Shown here piece by piece: positions 36,907 through 50,700 of a stretch of 64,000 nt of DNA; the first letter of the stretch is position 1; every line of letters begins with the position of its first letter. The translations under genes were made by a program, and so were the position numbers. Source of the DNA: Anisakis pegreffii (lineage: Eukaryota; Nematoda; Chromadorea; Rhabditida; Anisakidae); NCBI GenBank assembly GCA_035041965.1, contig JAPYMA010000525.1, forward strand, positions 1 to 64,000, read 5' to 3'. The notes under the pieces are model-generated. The model was not told where the DNA came from. It saw only the letters and a program-made list of their open reading frames with translations, and ran no database searches.

Positions 36907-38379
36907 GATGAAATTCATAGAGTGCACATTTATGATCAGAACGAGGTGATCATTTCGGATCAGAGCGAGGTGATCATTTGGGATCAGAACAAGCTGACTC
37001 TACCAGCGAACATAATGCGGAGCATGGATCGAAACTCTTATATTATCAAAGGAAAATTGAATTCCATCGAATACGGAAAATGGAATTCACAAATAAAATG
37101 AGTATCAAATGGAAGCATGCATGTAACTTTTGTAACTGAATTGAAAGTGGTTTAAGCCATCATGGTGGCTAAAAATCGATGGACAGGAGGGGTGTTTGCT
37201 TTCGTCACCAAGCCGAAAATTGTCAAAATACCATTGGGATGGCTAGTAAGAAAGAAAATAGAACGGAAATATATGAGAGAGTAGAGATGCAAACATTTCA
37301 TGAATCTAGAGTGTCATGCTTCGGATGCGAGCGTGCGTAGGTGTACACGTGCGTGTTTAAAGCATTGTAAGCATGGAACGTCGTTTGACGTTTTTTGACA
37401 GAGTGTATCCAGAAGCCTATTGCGAAATTCCAATGTACTGAGTAAACAACATCGCAAACAATTTTGATCTCTGATCAACTATTTGATATTGTATCAATGA
37501 AACTCTTTCATCAAAGGGAAGAGTAGAGCATGAGCATATAGTCTATTCAAAGTAATGATAAGAGACTGCTTTGATAAGATACTGTCCATTGATATCATAA
37601 TCAGCCTGAAACAAAAAGAGATGCACGTAAAAGGCGACTTATACAATTGAGATGTTCAATATCTTTAATTTGTATGCAGTCGAATCGCTCTGATGAGCAT
37701 ATCGCTTTCTAGCAATAAGATACCTGAGAACAACTGTAACAAAACTGCTGAATGAATAATGTAAAGTAACCCTGCATGCACACATCGAAACGATCGACAA
37801 CATTCGAATAGAATACAGCAAAATATGATTTCTAAGATGTTAATAAAAAGTATGAGAACACCGTATAGGGGCAAATATGTTCCAATGCACTATTTCGATG
37901 CTTGATTAGGGCTCTGTTGAAACTGATTCAATAATATGCAAATCTTCATTATCACGGTCTAATTAAAATCTGTATCACAGGATATCAAATAAAACTGACA
38001 TAAAAATGTCAATCTCTTCTGTGATTTTCCTTTCAAACTAGACCACATTCGGTTATATTACACCAGTCTCACAAATGCACTGACAAAAATATTTCATATT
38101 GTTTGCGTCTTCCATCGTCACATCCCGTTCGGCTTCATCTTCAATCAAACGATCGAATTTCAGTACTCGATTTGAGCACATAAACCTGAGAAGACCGACT
38201 ATTTGAAAATGATGACCCTCAAACAGCCATGCTGATGAATGATCAATATAGATACAGCGTATTGAAATGAACGAAGCCGAGCAACTGAGACAATTTCAGA
38301 AAATCAGCTATTCCTCAGAAAGTAAGCAGAATTGCCCTACAAAATATAAACTTTTCCAAAAGCAGAGAATCTGGGGAAT

Positions 38380-38960
38380 CTGACAGTGTGCAGAAAATAA
38401 CATGTTACTAGGAAAATCGGAGAGCACTGTTACCTTGAATACCTTGAATATGGCAACCCCTTTAGCGTCTTGGTAATGTATGTATTGATCTATAGTGATA
38501 CAATGTATACGAATAAGCGCCTCTCCTCTAGTTGAGATACCTTAAAGAAAATAGCTATATCTCCTCAACTGAACGGAATCTCTCGGCAAAATATTTCTTT
38601 TCTGAATGCCTGATTCCGCTGGATGAAATGATGCAAAGAAATTCATATGTTACTGGGCAAAGCTGAGAGTTCGGTCGGCTCCAAGATAGCAACCCCTATA
38701 AAAATGCGAAAATAGCCATATATCCTGATGTAATCATTACTGTTCGTTACAATACATGTTATTCTGAGACCAGAGGTTCTGAGGAATCGAATGTTGTGAA
38801 GAATTTGATATGTTACTGGGCAAACCTCAGAATAGTGGTAGCTTGAATATATGAACTCTTGTGGTGCTATAGCGCCATTGCACTGGTTGAGATAACTATA
38901 TATCTCCTCATATGGGCAGAATTGCTTGATAAAATTTATGTGCAGTAGCTCCGGGGTTAA
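38380..38960. repeat. Three degenerate direct repeats
   Basis: Units starting near 38404, 38649 and 38812 share TGTTACTRGGMAAA, then GAGAGY, GCAACCCCT and TATATCTCCTC-like blocks in the same order. Spacing is uneven and identity low, so this is an old duplication. Confidence 0.45.
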
Positions 38961-39652
38961 ATGGCTACGGTACCTAACCGCGCCCACAGTTAATGCAACC
39001 AACAGCAGTACTACCCCCAGGTTAAATGACTACGGTAACTAGCCGTGTATGTATTGCTATCCAGCACGGATTCATTTCAGCTGGTATCAGTATGCATGTG
39101 ACTTCTAGTGCACACTACGTCCATACTCTTCAGCTTCGAGTACAAATTTGCAATTCTTGATTGTATTCTATTTTTCACCTGAGGTAAATTGATTATATCC
39201 GCAATATGAATCCAAACTCTAGCCAGTTGTTGTTTAGTGTTTATCATTGATTTATTTCTCGTTTCACGAGTGTGTTTATTTACTCAAACTGACAAGAGTT
39301 AATTTCAGTTCAAATACTTCTTATTGTTACAGAAAACAGTTGTACGTACATATGCTAAGGTAGCTGTGGCAGAATGACTTCATGCGTGTGATGGCTGAGG
39401 CGTGTTCTGTTTCTGTGTGTGTTTGACCACACCCCCTTTTCCCTTGCCATCTATTGCAGAGTTACCCTACTTTCGGTTGGGTAATTACTTTTATTGGATG
39501 TGAGGTATGTAAAAAAATTCTCTTGTGCTTTTGTTGAGTGCCTGAGCCACTTCAGTTGATCTGATGTTTGCGGGTGATTAGACGTGTTTTGCTTAGTCAC
39601 TTCATGTTATGATTTGTGCCCTGGTGTGTAAAATATCATTACTGCGATTGAT

Positions 39653-42600
39653 ATGAGTTTTTTTAAGATGGATTTTTACGGGTCTTCTCCATCAGCACTG
39701 AGTCTCACTTGTAATGAACTGCGTGATAAAATTGTGAATGGAGCATGGCCTGGTGATTCAATCGATTTTGCGTTGATTATTGTTGAAAGACTATTTAACA
39801 ATCCTCAGATTGATTTGCTCTCTGTATTACCAAGTTCGAGTTATGATCTCAGTGGAATTGAATATGATCAAATAATTGATTTGATCGGTACCTCTTCATC
39901 TGCTTTCAAGGTTATTATTAATTGGTTTCGTTGTTTTCGTTCTAATTATCTTTGGTTTTTCTCTTGTAAATTGAGCATAATCTGTGCAGTATATATTTTG
40001 CTGGTGCTGCTTTTGTTTTCTTAAATATTTCATCCAGTGTTGTCTGCAATTCAGGCATTAATAGAATCTGATGGCGATCAGAATTTTGATTTCTTCATTG
40101 GTTCGTTTTGTGCACATTTGGAACGTTCAACATGTGATTTGCCTGTTCATCTCGTTGAAAACAGTGTTTACATGTATTTATTAGCCGATTATGTTTGCTT
40201 CATGATGCCAATTGAAACAACAGCAGGTTCGCGTGCGGACGTGTCGACGAAAAATTTAAAGTCCAGTAACATTTCCATCTCTTCTCCATTGAGATTATTC
40301 GAAGAGGTTTTTTTTATTCTTAATTGTCACTCCGTCAGCCAGATACAAAATGTGGTCCGATCGTGCATTCTAATTATGAATGCACGTAGCGCATTTGTGA
40401 ATGTTTCATGCGCATATAATAATATAGCTTTCATTGTTCCGTTCCACCAGTTTCAGCATATCAACATGAACGTATTTATTGCATTTCAGTGTGCTATCAG
40501 CAATTTTGAGCAAGAATATCTTCTGTTTTAACTGAACGTTTTCAAATGAACCACGTTAAAATATTTGTGTTGCTCTTTGGGTCGGAAAAACTGGATATCT
40601 TTTGTGATGTGCATCTTCAGAAATTTCATATTCCAATGTGCATTCCTTCCAATTGGAAACAGTCAATTGGTTATTGATTACAGGACGCGTTGCAACGTTA
40701 TTCATTATCACCAGCAAGAAATTCGTTAAAAACACTGCATTCATTCTCACAGTCGTTATCGCCTCACTTTGTCTCATTCATATGTACCGTCATTAAATCT
40801 TTATGCTCATTATCTTCATGGCCTTCCGAATATCGTCTGAGTGCTTTGAGGTGTGATTTACTGATTCATTCGGAAATATCATATCTTTTATTTTATTCAT
40901 GATTTCATCGATATGTTAATTTTTTGACTAAATGAGATTGCTTTTAATTGGTCAGCTTTGATTGATTTTTAAATAGGTGATAATCAGTGAACCTATTTGA
41001 AACCTTGAAAATTATCCTTAATGAATATCTTTTAAGATATGTGCTGAAACAATATCATGTTTTTGTATTGGCATTAACTGACGATGGTATATTGCTGCAA
41101 GTGAAATCACAACTGTTGCACAATCCTCCTTTTGTGGACCAACTGTATGATTTTCTTGATTCAATGCTCGCGAAATGGCCTGACAATGTCAAATTTATTG
41201 CAGTATTCGGTACACCACTCTTTTATCAAAAATTTTTTCTAACTTCGACTCTCATTTCAAAACTTCACCTTGCTTTCAATTCATTTACTCCTGCTTCTTG
41301 AAGTTACCAATAATTCACTTTACCCTAACCTCTGATTTGCGAAGTCCTTTCACTTTTGTTTTTTTAAATGAAAGTGAATGTTCTCGAACTAAACTATGAT
41401 TAGAAAGTTATCCGCATTGATTCATTAGAAATGATTTTACGTCGAGTTCAACTTATTTTTAAGAAGTGCTGCTAATTGACGATAATTTTGAGGGTGTTTG
41501 CCTAATTAATAAATTCGTGAGAGTTATAAAGAAGTGGTTGTTCAGAAGTTTGGATGACTTGGATCCGTCCGTGGCGTTATTCACAAGAAGGTGATGACGA
41601 CTGTAGTTCGCAACGTATACAACTTTTCATTGAATCGAATCGCCGTTTCTATGTTCAGCTCACCGATGCATTCTTTCGACGCGTCGTCTATCTCGACAAT
41701 CCAAGTTCCGTTTTAACACTTCGCAATTATCTGCTTGTTATCCTCTCGGAACAGCTGCAAAAGGTTCATTTTATTTTATCTTGTTTTGTTCTCTTGTACT
41801 TTTATGTTTAATTACCCTTCACAGATCATCACTCGACTTGTGTTTGTCACTTCTGCTAATACGAGTTTTGTTTTTGTGATTGCATTCATTTTTATGACGT
41901 TGCAAATACAACTTGAAAATGATCGCAAACGATGAAGTAATATGAGATTGTTTGATGAAATTATAGACTTACAAATGGTTGAGATACGATTTGGAAACAC
42001 CAATCGTGAAATTGGGTGCTGTAGTGGCGAAATGGGCGGATTATATCCGCAGATTGGTCGCAGAAGAACGTGAGTGTGTTGAAAATGAAAGCTGGTTGGG
42101 TCACTTCGTTAGTTCATCTGGTATTGTTTTCACAGTTACAATCTCATTTTCAATTTGTTTACCTCAGTTTTGAAAATTTTATTTATTTGTAAACATTGCT
42201 CGGAATGACTGGTGATAATAGCTTTTTTTCGATTAGAATATTTTTAACTTTGTTAGAAACATCACGTATGAAAGATAATACATGGAAATTCAGGAAATGA
42301 AAATCGTTATCAGAAGTTGAGTGTAACGTTGAATGAGCTGGATGAATTGACGAACTCAATAGCAGATGCAGCCTCGACAACTGTTTCGGTGTTGTTGAAC
42401 GAAAAAGCTTGTGTACCACCGTATATTACATCTGAATCGCCTCGTCTATCTTCATCGCCCTGGAATAAGCCCCTTCCTGACCACTATGTTAATCCCTCTA
42501 CGAAACTCATGCATCTTACCAATTTAGGAAGACAACAAGTGGGTCGTTGCATTACTTTTTTTATTCTGTAGTTTTTTTTTAAATTAAAAATTCATGAGGT

Positions 42601-43352
42601 ATATGATGTATGTGTAAGTTTAGTTTGAATGAATGTGAAAGAAGGTCGAAGAATATTGTTTGTTAAGAGCAGTTGATGTTGTGTTGTTGTATCAAATCAA
42701 TTTTAAGGTTCGTCGTGGTACGCATCGTTTTGATTTGTCGCGTTGTTGCGAATATATTCCTCCTTTATTAGCACCACAACGATCCGATGAAGTGTGGTGG
42801 CTCGCAAAATTATTGTATCGGTTATCATGCTTCTTGAATCGAACCGCTGTTATCAAGTGTGTGTTTTTTTTCAGTTTTCCATTTCATCATCTCATCCAAA
42901 AATTCCCAATGATTATATAATTTCTAACGTCGTATTATGCAGCTTATTGAAATTCCTGTGATTGTTGCAGCACAAAAAAAAGGAAGTTCTGTCGTTCATT
43001 ATTTTTTTCATATATAAGATATGAGCATTTTTTAAGGATATCATCGGAACTAATAAAGTCAAATTACGTTCTAATACAATTCAGATATCTTTCGATGAAT
43101 TACAATGAATGTTCATTGATCGGGATGCTCTCAAGAGCCGTACTCGATCCTGAATATCCACGCGTGGTTGTACCATCGTTCACCAAAACGACGTTCGCAA
43201 TGAAACCTGCCATGAATCTTCGTCGATTTGCACAATACAAATACTTTTTGCCAGTATGTATATTTGTGTTGCTTGCATTTCTAATGCCTTTTTATGTTAC
43301 GTTGCCTATGTTGTTTGTGTTCGTAGTTCTGTCATCAGTTTCACAGTTCTAA
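39653..43352 (+). CDS. SMPD4-like protein (neutral sphingomyelinase-3 family), nine exons
   Basis: Exons 39653-39910, 40055-40306, 40684-40852, 40988-41209, 41546-41763, 41967-42120, 42294-42538, 42708-42856 and 43085-43352; all phases agree and total 644 codons plus stop. The start is the ATG at 39653, the first in the frame. Landmarks shared with vertebrate SMPD4: MYLLADYVCFMMP (about 110-125), AVFEVWMTWIRPWRY ending at about 312 (human ...LEMWLSYLQPWRY), LMHLTNLGRQQV near the start of exon 8, and one or two C-terminal membrane helices at about 610-642. SMPD4 sits in ER and nuclear-envelope membranes and has been described as a neutral sphingomyelinase, with links to nuclear pores. I see no independent catalytic motif. 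The segment between exons 2 and 3 is shorter than in human, so a small exon of 3n bases may be missing. Confidence 0.87.
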
Positions 43353-43880
43353 TTCAGTCACTTCTTGTTTTTATTTTTCAAATTTGTTCTGTATGATGAA
43401 CGCTTGCATCGGCTCCACTCATTATTCTCTGCGAAGTTTCTTGCTGAAGTTTTTTAGTTATATTTGTGAGCGTCTGTTCGGAAATGATGTCTAGAGATGC
43501 ATTAATTGTATCGCAAAAACTTACTGAAATCACTTTTATCGACTGAAATTCTTCCACTAACCCACAAAGAGTGGTATTCTCATTCGCGATACTTTTCTAT
43601 TTTAATGTTTCGTTCACAACTGTACCATTGTTTGATGATCTCATTCATGTTATTTTCAAGATTGTTGAACGCAGAAATAATGGAGATATTTCGTCGTTTC
43701 ATAAATTTGCTCACTGCATTGATACATTCAATATATCTGGTGCAAATATTTCAGTATATTTTGTTTTTGACCGACCTAACCGATGCGCAAGTATTTCGTT
43801 ACTATTGACGGTCATATCATGATAGAAAAATGTTCAATTAGAAAAAAAGAATACTATAAAATCTCTCGCTGTGTTTCTAG
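43353..43880. other. Region 3' of SMPD4-like gene with possible coding exon
   Basis: Two overlapping open frames (about 43506-43808 and 43571-43822) are long for this composition. One or more short exons of the unidentified gene at 43881 may lie here, but splice sites are ambiguous. Confidence 0.3.
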
Positions 43881-44120
43881 GAATGGTCAGGTTTTTGGAA
43901 TTACTTCTCATTGATTTTGTCGCTTCGTGATCATCTTTTCATCGAAAAGTTAAGCACTGAATATTATGTAAAATATGATTGTGAAACTCGTTGTTTTATT
44001 GTGCCTTTTAAGTGCTTTTATCTCATCGAATTGTTTCCAGAGTGCAATGCGAAGGAATCAATCGATTTCGTATCCTTAATTCGTTGTTTGCAATCAGATA
44101 CAGATACTAGTTATGTGTGA
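43881..44120 (+). CDS. Unidentified terminal exon
   Basis: After the acceptor TGTTTCTAG at 43880 the frame is open for 79 codons to TGA at 44118-44120. It begins EWSGFWNYFSLILSLRDHL and continues with YYVKYDCETRCFIVPFKC. The residues look like real protein (aromatic and Cys-rich), not AT-rich noise. Upstream exons are not settled; a frame ending LTDLTDAQVFRYY at 43808 is the best candidate. I do not recognise the family. It may belong to a small gene between SMPD4-like and XTBD-like, or be a longer 3' form of either neighbour. Confidence 0.4.
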   Translation, partial: EWSGFWNYFSLILSLRDHLFIEKLSTEYYVKYDCETRCFIVPFKCFYLIELFPECNAKESIDFVSLIRCLQSDTDTSYV

Positions 44121-44324
44121 ACAGATGTTATTGCGTAATGATAAAAGTGATCGTTTGCGTCTGAGAAATAAACGTCTCATTATTATGATGTTTATTCGTT
44201 AATATTTCCTCTTTTGAGCATTTATTCGTTATTTAAATTTTGATCGAATCGCGAAAACTGATCGCATATTTCATCGCTGAAATTCTATGGCCAAATATGT
44301 TGTTTTCGATTTTTTATTTGGAGC

Positions 44325-44335
44325 GGGGGGGGGGG
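44325..44335 (+). repeat. Uninterrupted G11 tract
   Basis: Eleven consecutive G in otherwise AT-rich DNA. Such tracts can form G-quadruplexes and are deletion-prone in nematodes lacking the DOG-1/FANCJ helicase. Confidence 0.6.
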
Positions 44336-44567
44336 AAGAGAGATCATTTCCTGATTGATTATTCTTTCGGTTTTGTAGGACGCTTTCTCTTATATCCGCC
44401 GTTATAAGTGCCTCAAGTGTCAATATTGCTCATCTCGAGACTGATCAGTGTTATTCAGATATGCTCTGAATGTTGAATTTTCGATTTCTCCTTTCAAAGT
44501 TCATTTTACTGTTCCAGTTGCTGACAGAGTTTCTGTAGAATAATGCACTTGATATAAACCACAACAG

Positions 44568-46519
44568 ATTACCAACTGAAGATTATTCGCACTTGGGAAA
44601 TGGATCAACATTTGGATCGTAGTAAGATTGATTCGTTAAGAAAAGCGCACGAAAGCAGTCATGAATGGCGAGTAAGGAAGATGTTCTTGGAGCGTCATTT
44701 AGACGATTATCCAATCGCGACACTTCTTTGTCTCGCGCAGACTTTCATCAATATCAATTTCCTCGGTTGCAAGTGAGTTGTATCATTTCGAGATGCACTC
44801 TTTCGATTTTTCATGGAAATATCATGAACAAATTTTTAAGGTACAGTGACACTTTGATGGAAAAAGTACGCGAATTGGGTGCGGGAATTTGCGAAAAGGC
44901 AAACGTAAGTTCAGTGGTGCATCTCATCCAGAGAAAATTATCTTTAATGATTCAAACCTAAAAGCCTGCAATTTAAGGCAATATTTCAACTATTAGCTTT
45001 ATCACTTCAATGTTCCATCGATTTTCAAATTTGTCCGTTAAAAAGAAATGCGATTTTTTTTAGATCAACTGTGCACAACTTCAATCAATAACCTTTGCAG
45101 TTTAGCGTTAAATCCAAAAATATATGCAATTTTTGGGTATTTCTAAACTAGTTGGTAAAAATTCTCAAAATTAAACAGGGTCACCAAAAGAGTTTTGAGA
45201 AGGGCTATACGAAAGGTTCTGCTGGTCGAAGAGCAACCGACAGTCCACCGCTGAAGATGCAAAGAATGATTAATGGGGTATCTGAAGCAACAAAAACAAA
45301 AGTAACTGTTCATCGAAATCATTATATTTTGATTCAGTCTTTCGACGATTTGCTCAGTATTGTTGATTATCAGCGTTATGAAAAACCCAAGCCAAGTTGT
45401 TGGTTTATGATTCAGCCTATACATACATACCACTAGTGACCGCATTCGGAAACGTTTTCATGATCGGAATGTGATATTCTGTTGCAGGCAATGATATGAG
45501 GACTGTATCGTCGCTTAGCGAGTAAACAGAATTGTATTTCAGAATTTTATGTTGTTGAAAGCTGAAATTCGTGCACTTGAAAATGGACTTGATGCGTTGC
45601 AATCATTAAATCAAGCAGTGTCACGTGTCAAAATGATTTGGGAACTGAAGGACGCCAATAGTGATGGGAATATCGTTTTGACTGTTGATGATGTCGTTGT
45701 AATTAGGTCGAGATTTCCTGATGGCAAATCTCCGATCACAAAACAGTCTAGTGCCGCAGCAACCTTAGCTGCCATTTCAAGTGTGAGTAGTGTTCATGAG
45801 GATGGTTTTTTGTTCGCATTCAAATTGCTCCGTTAATGGCTTCGTTCAAAATTTTATGTAATCTGACCTCATTTAAAGCACTCTTCTATCGCTTTCAGAT
45901 CACATCCTTTTCACTTAGAACTGATCAATGCTTGACATTCATATGCATATCTGTCAAAGTGGTATTATCCATTAAAGTAATTCATCGCATCGATTCTCAA
46001 TGTTCTCATTTTTGAGGGTAATGTTGAAATTCGCGATGTCTCGGGAACGTTTGAATTATGGCGTGGTGAGATCGGTCCTGCGGCTTGTTATAGCGACTTT
46101 GTAACCAATACATTACGTAAGGCAGCTGCAGTATTGCCTCAACAAGGAAGTGCATATGCAAGGCTTGAGAAGGCTTTTCAGACCGTTAACACTCCTCTAA
46201 AATTTATAGCAGAACAAGGAACCGGGTACAGTTTTACTAATTGATGAATCATTACGAATAAGAAACGATATGTAATGTATTTGCATTAAAATACATCATC
46301 ATCAAATGAAATATGTTTCCGTTTTTCAGATGGGAAGAACGTATTGCGTTGAACGTATTGAATGTGCAATTAGCAGACGCAGTGCTCAAAAAGAGTGAGT
46401 GCACGAAAGCAAGAGAAGCGAAAAAGAAAGACGAATTGGCTGAGTTGGTTATTTCAATGATAACATCTCCTAGTTTGAAACTGCTTACAACTGCTGACCA
46501 GTTCACCATTGGTGTTTGA
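44568..46519 (+). CDS. XTBD-domain protein (XRN2-binding; PAXT-1/CDKN2AIPNL-like), six exons
   Basis: Exons 44568-44772 (first ATG at 44600), 44841-44904, 45152-45277 (an acceptor at 45178 is equally possible), 45543-45782, 46017-46225 and 46330-46519. Phases agree throughout, giving 333 aa from the ATG with the longer third exon. The first 80 residues are an XTBD domain: EWRVRKMFLERHLDDYP, LLCLAQTFININFLGCKYS, then LMEKVRELGAGI. Human CDKN2AIPNL has W-R-F-L-RHLPDY, LSMVWANHLFLGC and DKVMEMADGI in the same order. XTBD proteins clamp the 5'-3' exonuclease XRN2 and stabilise it; C. elegans PAXT-1 does this for microRNA turnover and growth. The rest is unassigned, with a Lys/Glu-rich helix near the end (ECTKAREAKKKDEL). 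An upstream exon ahead of the acceptor at 44567 remains possible. Confidence 0.85.
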
Positions 46520-47776
46520 GTTATATTTCATTCACTGACTGAATACTTGTTTATCAGTTGTTTTCAACATTGATCTGTTTGATTAACAATCGCTCTTCAA
46601 CTTTTCGAACAGAACAAGTGTTTATCAGAATTCCTTCTCGCAAAGAGTGCTTTCTTGAGTTGTTGCTCGCGTTAATTATTGTTACTATTGTTGCTATGTG
46701 TGCATATACAATATGATGATGCACGTCACTTGATTCTCATTGTTGTTTTTTATTTATTTATTGCATGTGCTTCTTGTCTTTCTAAAAAAATTTGGCTATT
46801 GTGTATGAATGGAAGGAATTTTTGCTCATTCGGCATTTACGATCGAATTAAGTGCTGATTTTGAATGTACTCGTTTACTGCCGTTGCGGTTTGCCTCGTA
46901 TAGTAATTAAAATGAAGACGCTTACGAAACACTTAATCAAATCAAATTTGACTTATGATTGATTCCTTCATGTACATGCGGTCTAATACGACAACTCCAT
47001 ACACTTCGAAGCGGTGAGATATTCTCAGAGTTTCGTTCCGTATTAAGATCGGTGCTGCCTTTGTTTTCACAAACTGTATCATTCTGTGTTGTGTTCTTGT
47101 GCTCGCTGATTGTTCTCAAGATTGTATTTTGTATTTGTCGAATTTTTCATTGACATTTTGAGTTTAAACGATATTGTGGCAGTAGGGTTGGGTCGATAGT
47201 CATCGAGACTGACATCGCCCCAGACTCAACTCTACGTGAGAGTAAGAGACAACTGTATGTATAAACAAATATTCACATAATTTTTATTTCTTCTAAAATG
47301 GAATAAAAATGAGCGATTCTACTAAAAAAATGTGTAACATTTCGACAAATTGAAGTTGAACAACATAGTCCACAAAACAAGATTAAAATAAAACACTCAT
47401 GATTGAATTCTTCTGCGGAAGCTCACTAGACAATCATCAATCAAGTGTATGTTATATGAAGAGGTAACATTTATAAAGGTGATTTGAAATATGAAATTTC
47501 TAAACTGTCTTCTCTAACGATAGGATGAACTCGAATAATGACAGCAGTGGCGTGGGTTGCTGGACTGTAGAGAAAAAAAGGTATGGTAGCAATCTCTAGT
47601 TTAAAATGTTAGTTGTAATAATTATCAGAACAACAACAATACTAATAAGAATGCTAGTACGAGTGTTGTGATAATACAAATTGGCACATATAAGAACTTT
47701 TTATGTGGATTTAAGTAATACCTAATGGATTTCTTGTTGCAAATATATTTCCAACAACAGATGTTTTTTGGTTTGT
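46520..47776. other. Convergent 3' intergenic region
   Basis: Lies between the 3' ends of the XTBD gene (+) and the NCKX gene (-), so it should hold both 3' UTRs. Open frames here (46937-47153) overlap on both strands and resemble no family. Confidence 0.45.
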
Positions 47777-50700
47777 TCAGCAGAATTTGAGTGGACAAAC
47801 GAAACGACCAGTTTCGAGTGATATCGCTAGAACACAAAATGCGACGTATGATATAATCATTATGACACCGAATAGTTTATTCATTTTCCATTTTGAAATG
47901 GCAGTTGCTAAAACCAACACAATCAACATCACAAACAGCATTCCAACACTGCACACCAATCCATTACTGAAACGAAATGCAGTTATGCCCCGAAATCACA
48001 TGAATTCAGTGTTACACGCTTCCAAAGATCGGCATTTTTTTGCTAGACCTTTGTTGAAAAAGACATTTTTATTACCAGACAATGGGACAAACGATGAACA
48101 ACGAATTTGTGCTGATATTCATTTCGACATCTGTTTAAGTACCGTTTCAGCGTCGTTTTTGACTCTCTACTTTTGAAATGTTCTGAGAATAGTTATGATG
48201 GTAATCAGCTTGACTGATTATATGCAAAACAAATAAATAACAATCTTAGCCATTGCTTAACTGCTTGGAATGGCAAGAATCTTGTCCCTTAAACAGTGGT
48301 ATTTTCAAGCATCTTCAGTCACATTTATCTAGAATTTTAAATGAACACTTTCACTGAGTAGCAAGAAATTGACTTAAATGCTGAAGGAGGCTGAATGCTC
48401 AGCTAACATGGTGTACACCAAATCAATATTTTTGCACCAACTTAACATGATTTATTCAATTTTTTTGCAGCAATATCTCCACTATGACAAAATGCGCTTG
48501 ATTTCAAACAACTGGCTTAGGCTTTATTTCGTATTGCACATTCGAATATTGTGACATTTAGTCATGTGATGGTAGCATAGCACACTTTAAAATTTTGAAC
48601 AGAGAGAGGCAGCTTCCTAGCTTGCACTCAGGTGAACAAGCATCATCTTTCGATATATTTCCTTAACATCAAACGATATCATTATTTCTGAATGACAAAG
48701 TAGACTCAGTAGTTTACCTGGACACGGAAATATATTCTGGAACAATACCATTATTTCGAATAGGTTCAATCACAAAATACAGCAACCATGGAACAGGCAA
48801 TCTAAAATACAAATTTAATGGTTCACCAAAAGAGCAATATTAATCGTTTCGTTTGCAATACTTATCATAGCAATGAGTGCGATTGAAAAAGACTGAAGGT
48901 CTTACCCAACACAAACATCGAAAATATTGCTACCAACAGAGCTTGACACTGCCATATCACCGAGACCTTTACGAGCGACAATAACACTGAATTAATTTAC
49001 TTTCATTTCAGTTTGTAATTAGTTCAGTGTAAGTCATCATCGATTGGTATTGCAAAAGAAAATTACTATGAGACAAGAAATATGAGAAGTTCATATTGAT
49101 TCAATGTAAAATTCACGCGTGATTTTCGATTTTCAACATGAATACGAAATGAATTTGTTTTTGATTTACTGGTGATATCAATATATTACTGATTTACTGG
49201 TCATTTAACTTTAAGCTTCGAACTGTAAGCAGTAGAAGGCTTCATTGAAGGTTGTTTATTTGGTTTTGCAAACTTGAAAGCGGTTAATTCTGAATGATGA
49301 TGGTTATTGGAAAAATTCAGTATGATGGTGTTTTCGATTCGAAACTATACCTGGTTATCAGATCTGGAATGCTTGTTCCAGCAGCTAAAATTGTTAGTCC
49401 AATTATCTGAAACAGGCACTTTTCACGGTAAAAGATGTTCAAGAGGAATTGCAGTCATTAAGGTGTTTGATGGGAGCGTCGATAAAGTGTCTTCTAAACA
49501 GTGAATTGTTCACCTCAGTTCGAATCGCAGCTGTCTCTCCGATCGTATTAGCCATCCACACCATAATATAGGAATAAAACGCTATCCAAAGAATAGAGCC
49601 AATAAAAGTTAACGGAAACCATTTTCTTGAGTTCTGAAATTTAGTTGGTGAAAAAGTCGATGGCAAATCAAATCAATGAAGATAATAATCAATCGCTGAA
49701 ACGATCACCTCAATTCGAACATCGGGAAGTGTGACCGAGAGCGGAAAGAGAATCGGTGAAAGCAGCAAAAAGATGATCTTTCGATGACACTTTTCTGGCC
49801 ATGTCATATCCAACGGCTTTTCTTCACCTTCGTCCAGCATCGATTTCTGCATTCATCAGAATCGAATAAAAAATTTCGGTTCCTTTATACAAAAAGAGGC
49901 AATGATTGATGTGGGGTTGGAAACCACATCAACTTGTGTTTAGGAGGAAGAAGAATGCCTAAATACTAGGGTCAAGCGAATTGAATTCGCAATAGTCTAT
50001 AAAGAATAACACCAAATGCATTCCAGCAGCATCTTCAACGTACAATTTCTTCGACAGTGGCCATATTTGGACATATCGATGATCTTCTTTTGACAGATAC
50101 TCGACGGACAGTAGCAACATTCTGTTGTTTAGCCACCTTATAAGCACTCACATCTTTCTGAATTTTAAGTAAATAAACTTGTTGATCCAGCAAGTTTAAT
50201 CAAGTAACTATCAATGAGGATTATAAATAGCCACACTTAGGATTACCTTCATTGAATTCAAAGTCGATCGCTGATTCTGATCGTCGCTCACCGCTACTGA
50301 ATCACTTTGCGCATTACCATTCTCATCACCTTCCCAATCTGAAAGTTTCAAAGAAAAACACGTTAGCATTCATCCAAAATATGGTCATCCATTCACTCTC
50401 AATAACAACTGATCATAATAACCTATTGAGGAACGTTATAAGATTCCTTTCACTTTGAAGCAAGAACACTCGCTATTCACCTTCGAAATCACCTTCTCGA
50501 AGTGGATCCAAACCGTGCGACATCAGCTGCATAATACCATTGCGGAACATTGCGCCTGAATGAAGTATCGGAATTGATTGACGTCGTCTGTATGACGCTG
50601 ATGCACGTGGTCTGCCGTACACCAACGATCCCGATCTTGTATTCGGTTCAAACGTTTCATTCACTCTCGCCGCATCGTTCTTCGCTTCTAACGAAGTTCG

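Larger units (their letters stand above)
34681..39652. other. Long non-coding stretch between Munc13-like and SMPD4-like genes
   Basis: No coding exon I can support. It contains a G-rich patch at about 35126-35152, overlapping palindromes at 36847-36906, three copies of a GATCAGARCRAGGTGATCATT-like motif at 36936-37000, and three degenerate direct repeats beginning TGTTACTRGG at 38404, 38649 and 38812. The related motifs CTCCGGGGTTAAATGGCTACG (38950) and CCCAGGTTAAATGACTACGG (39015) are also present. Confidence 0.45.
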
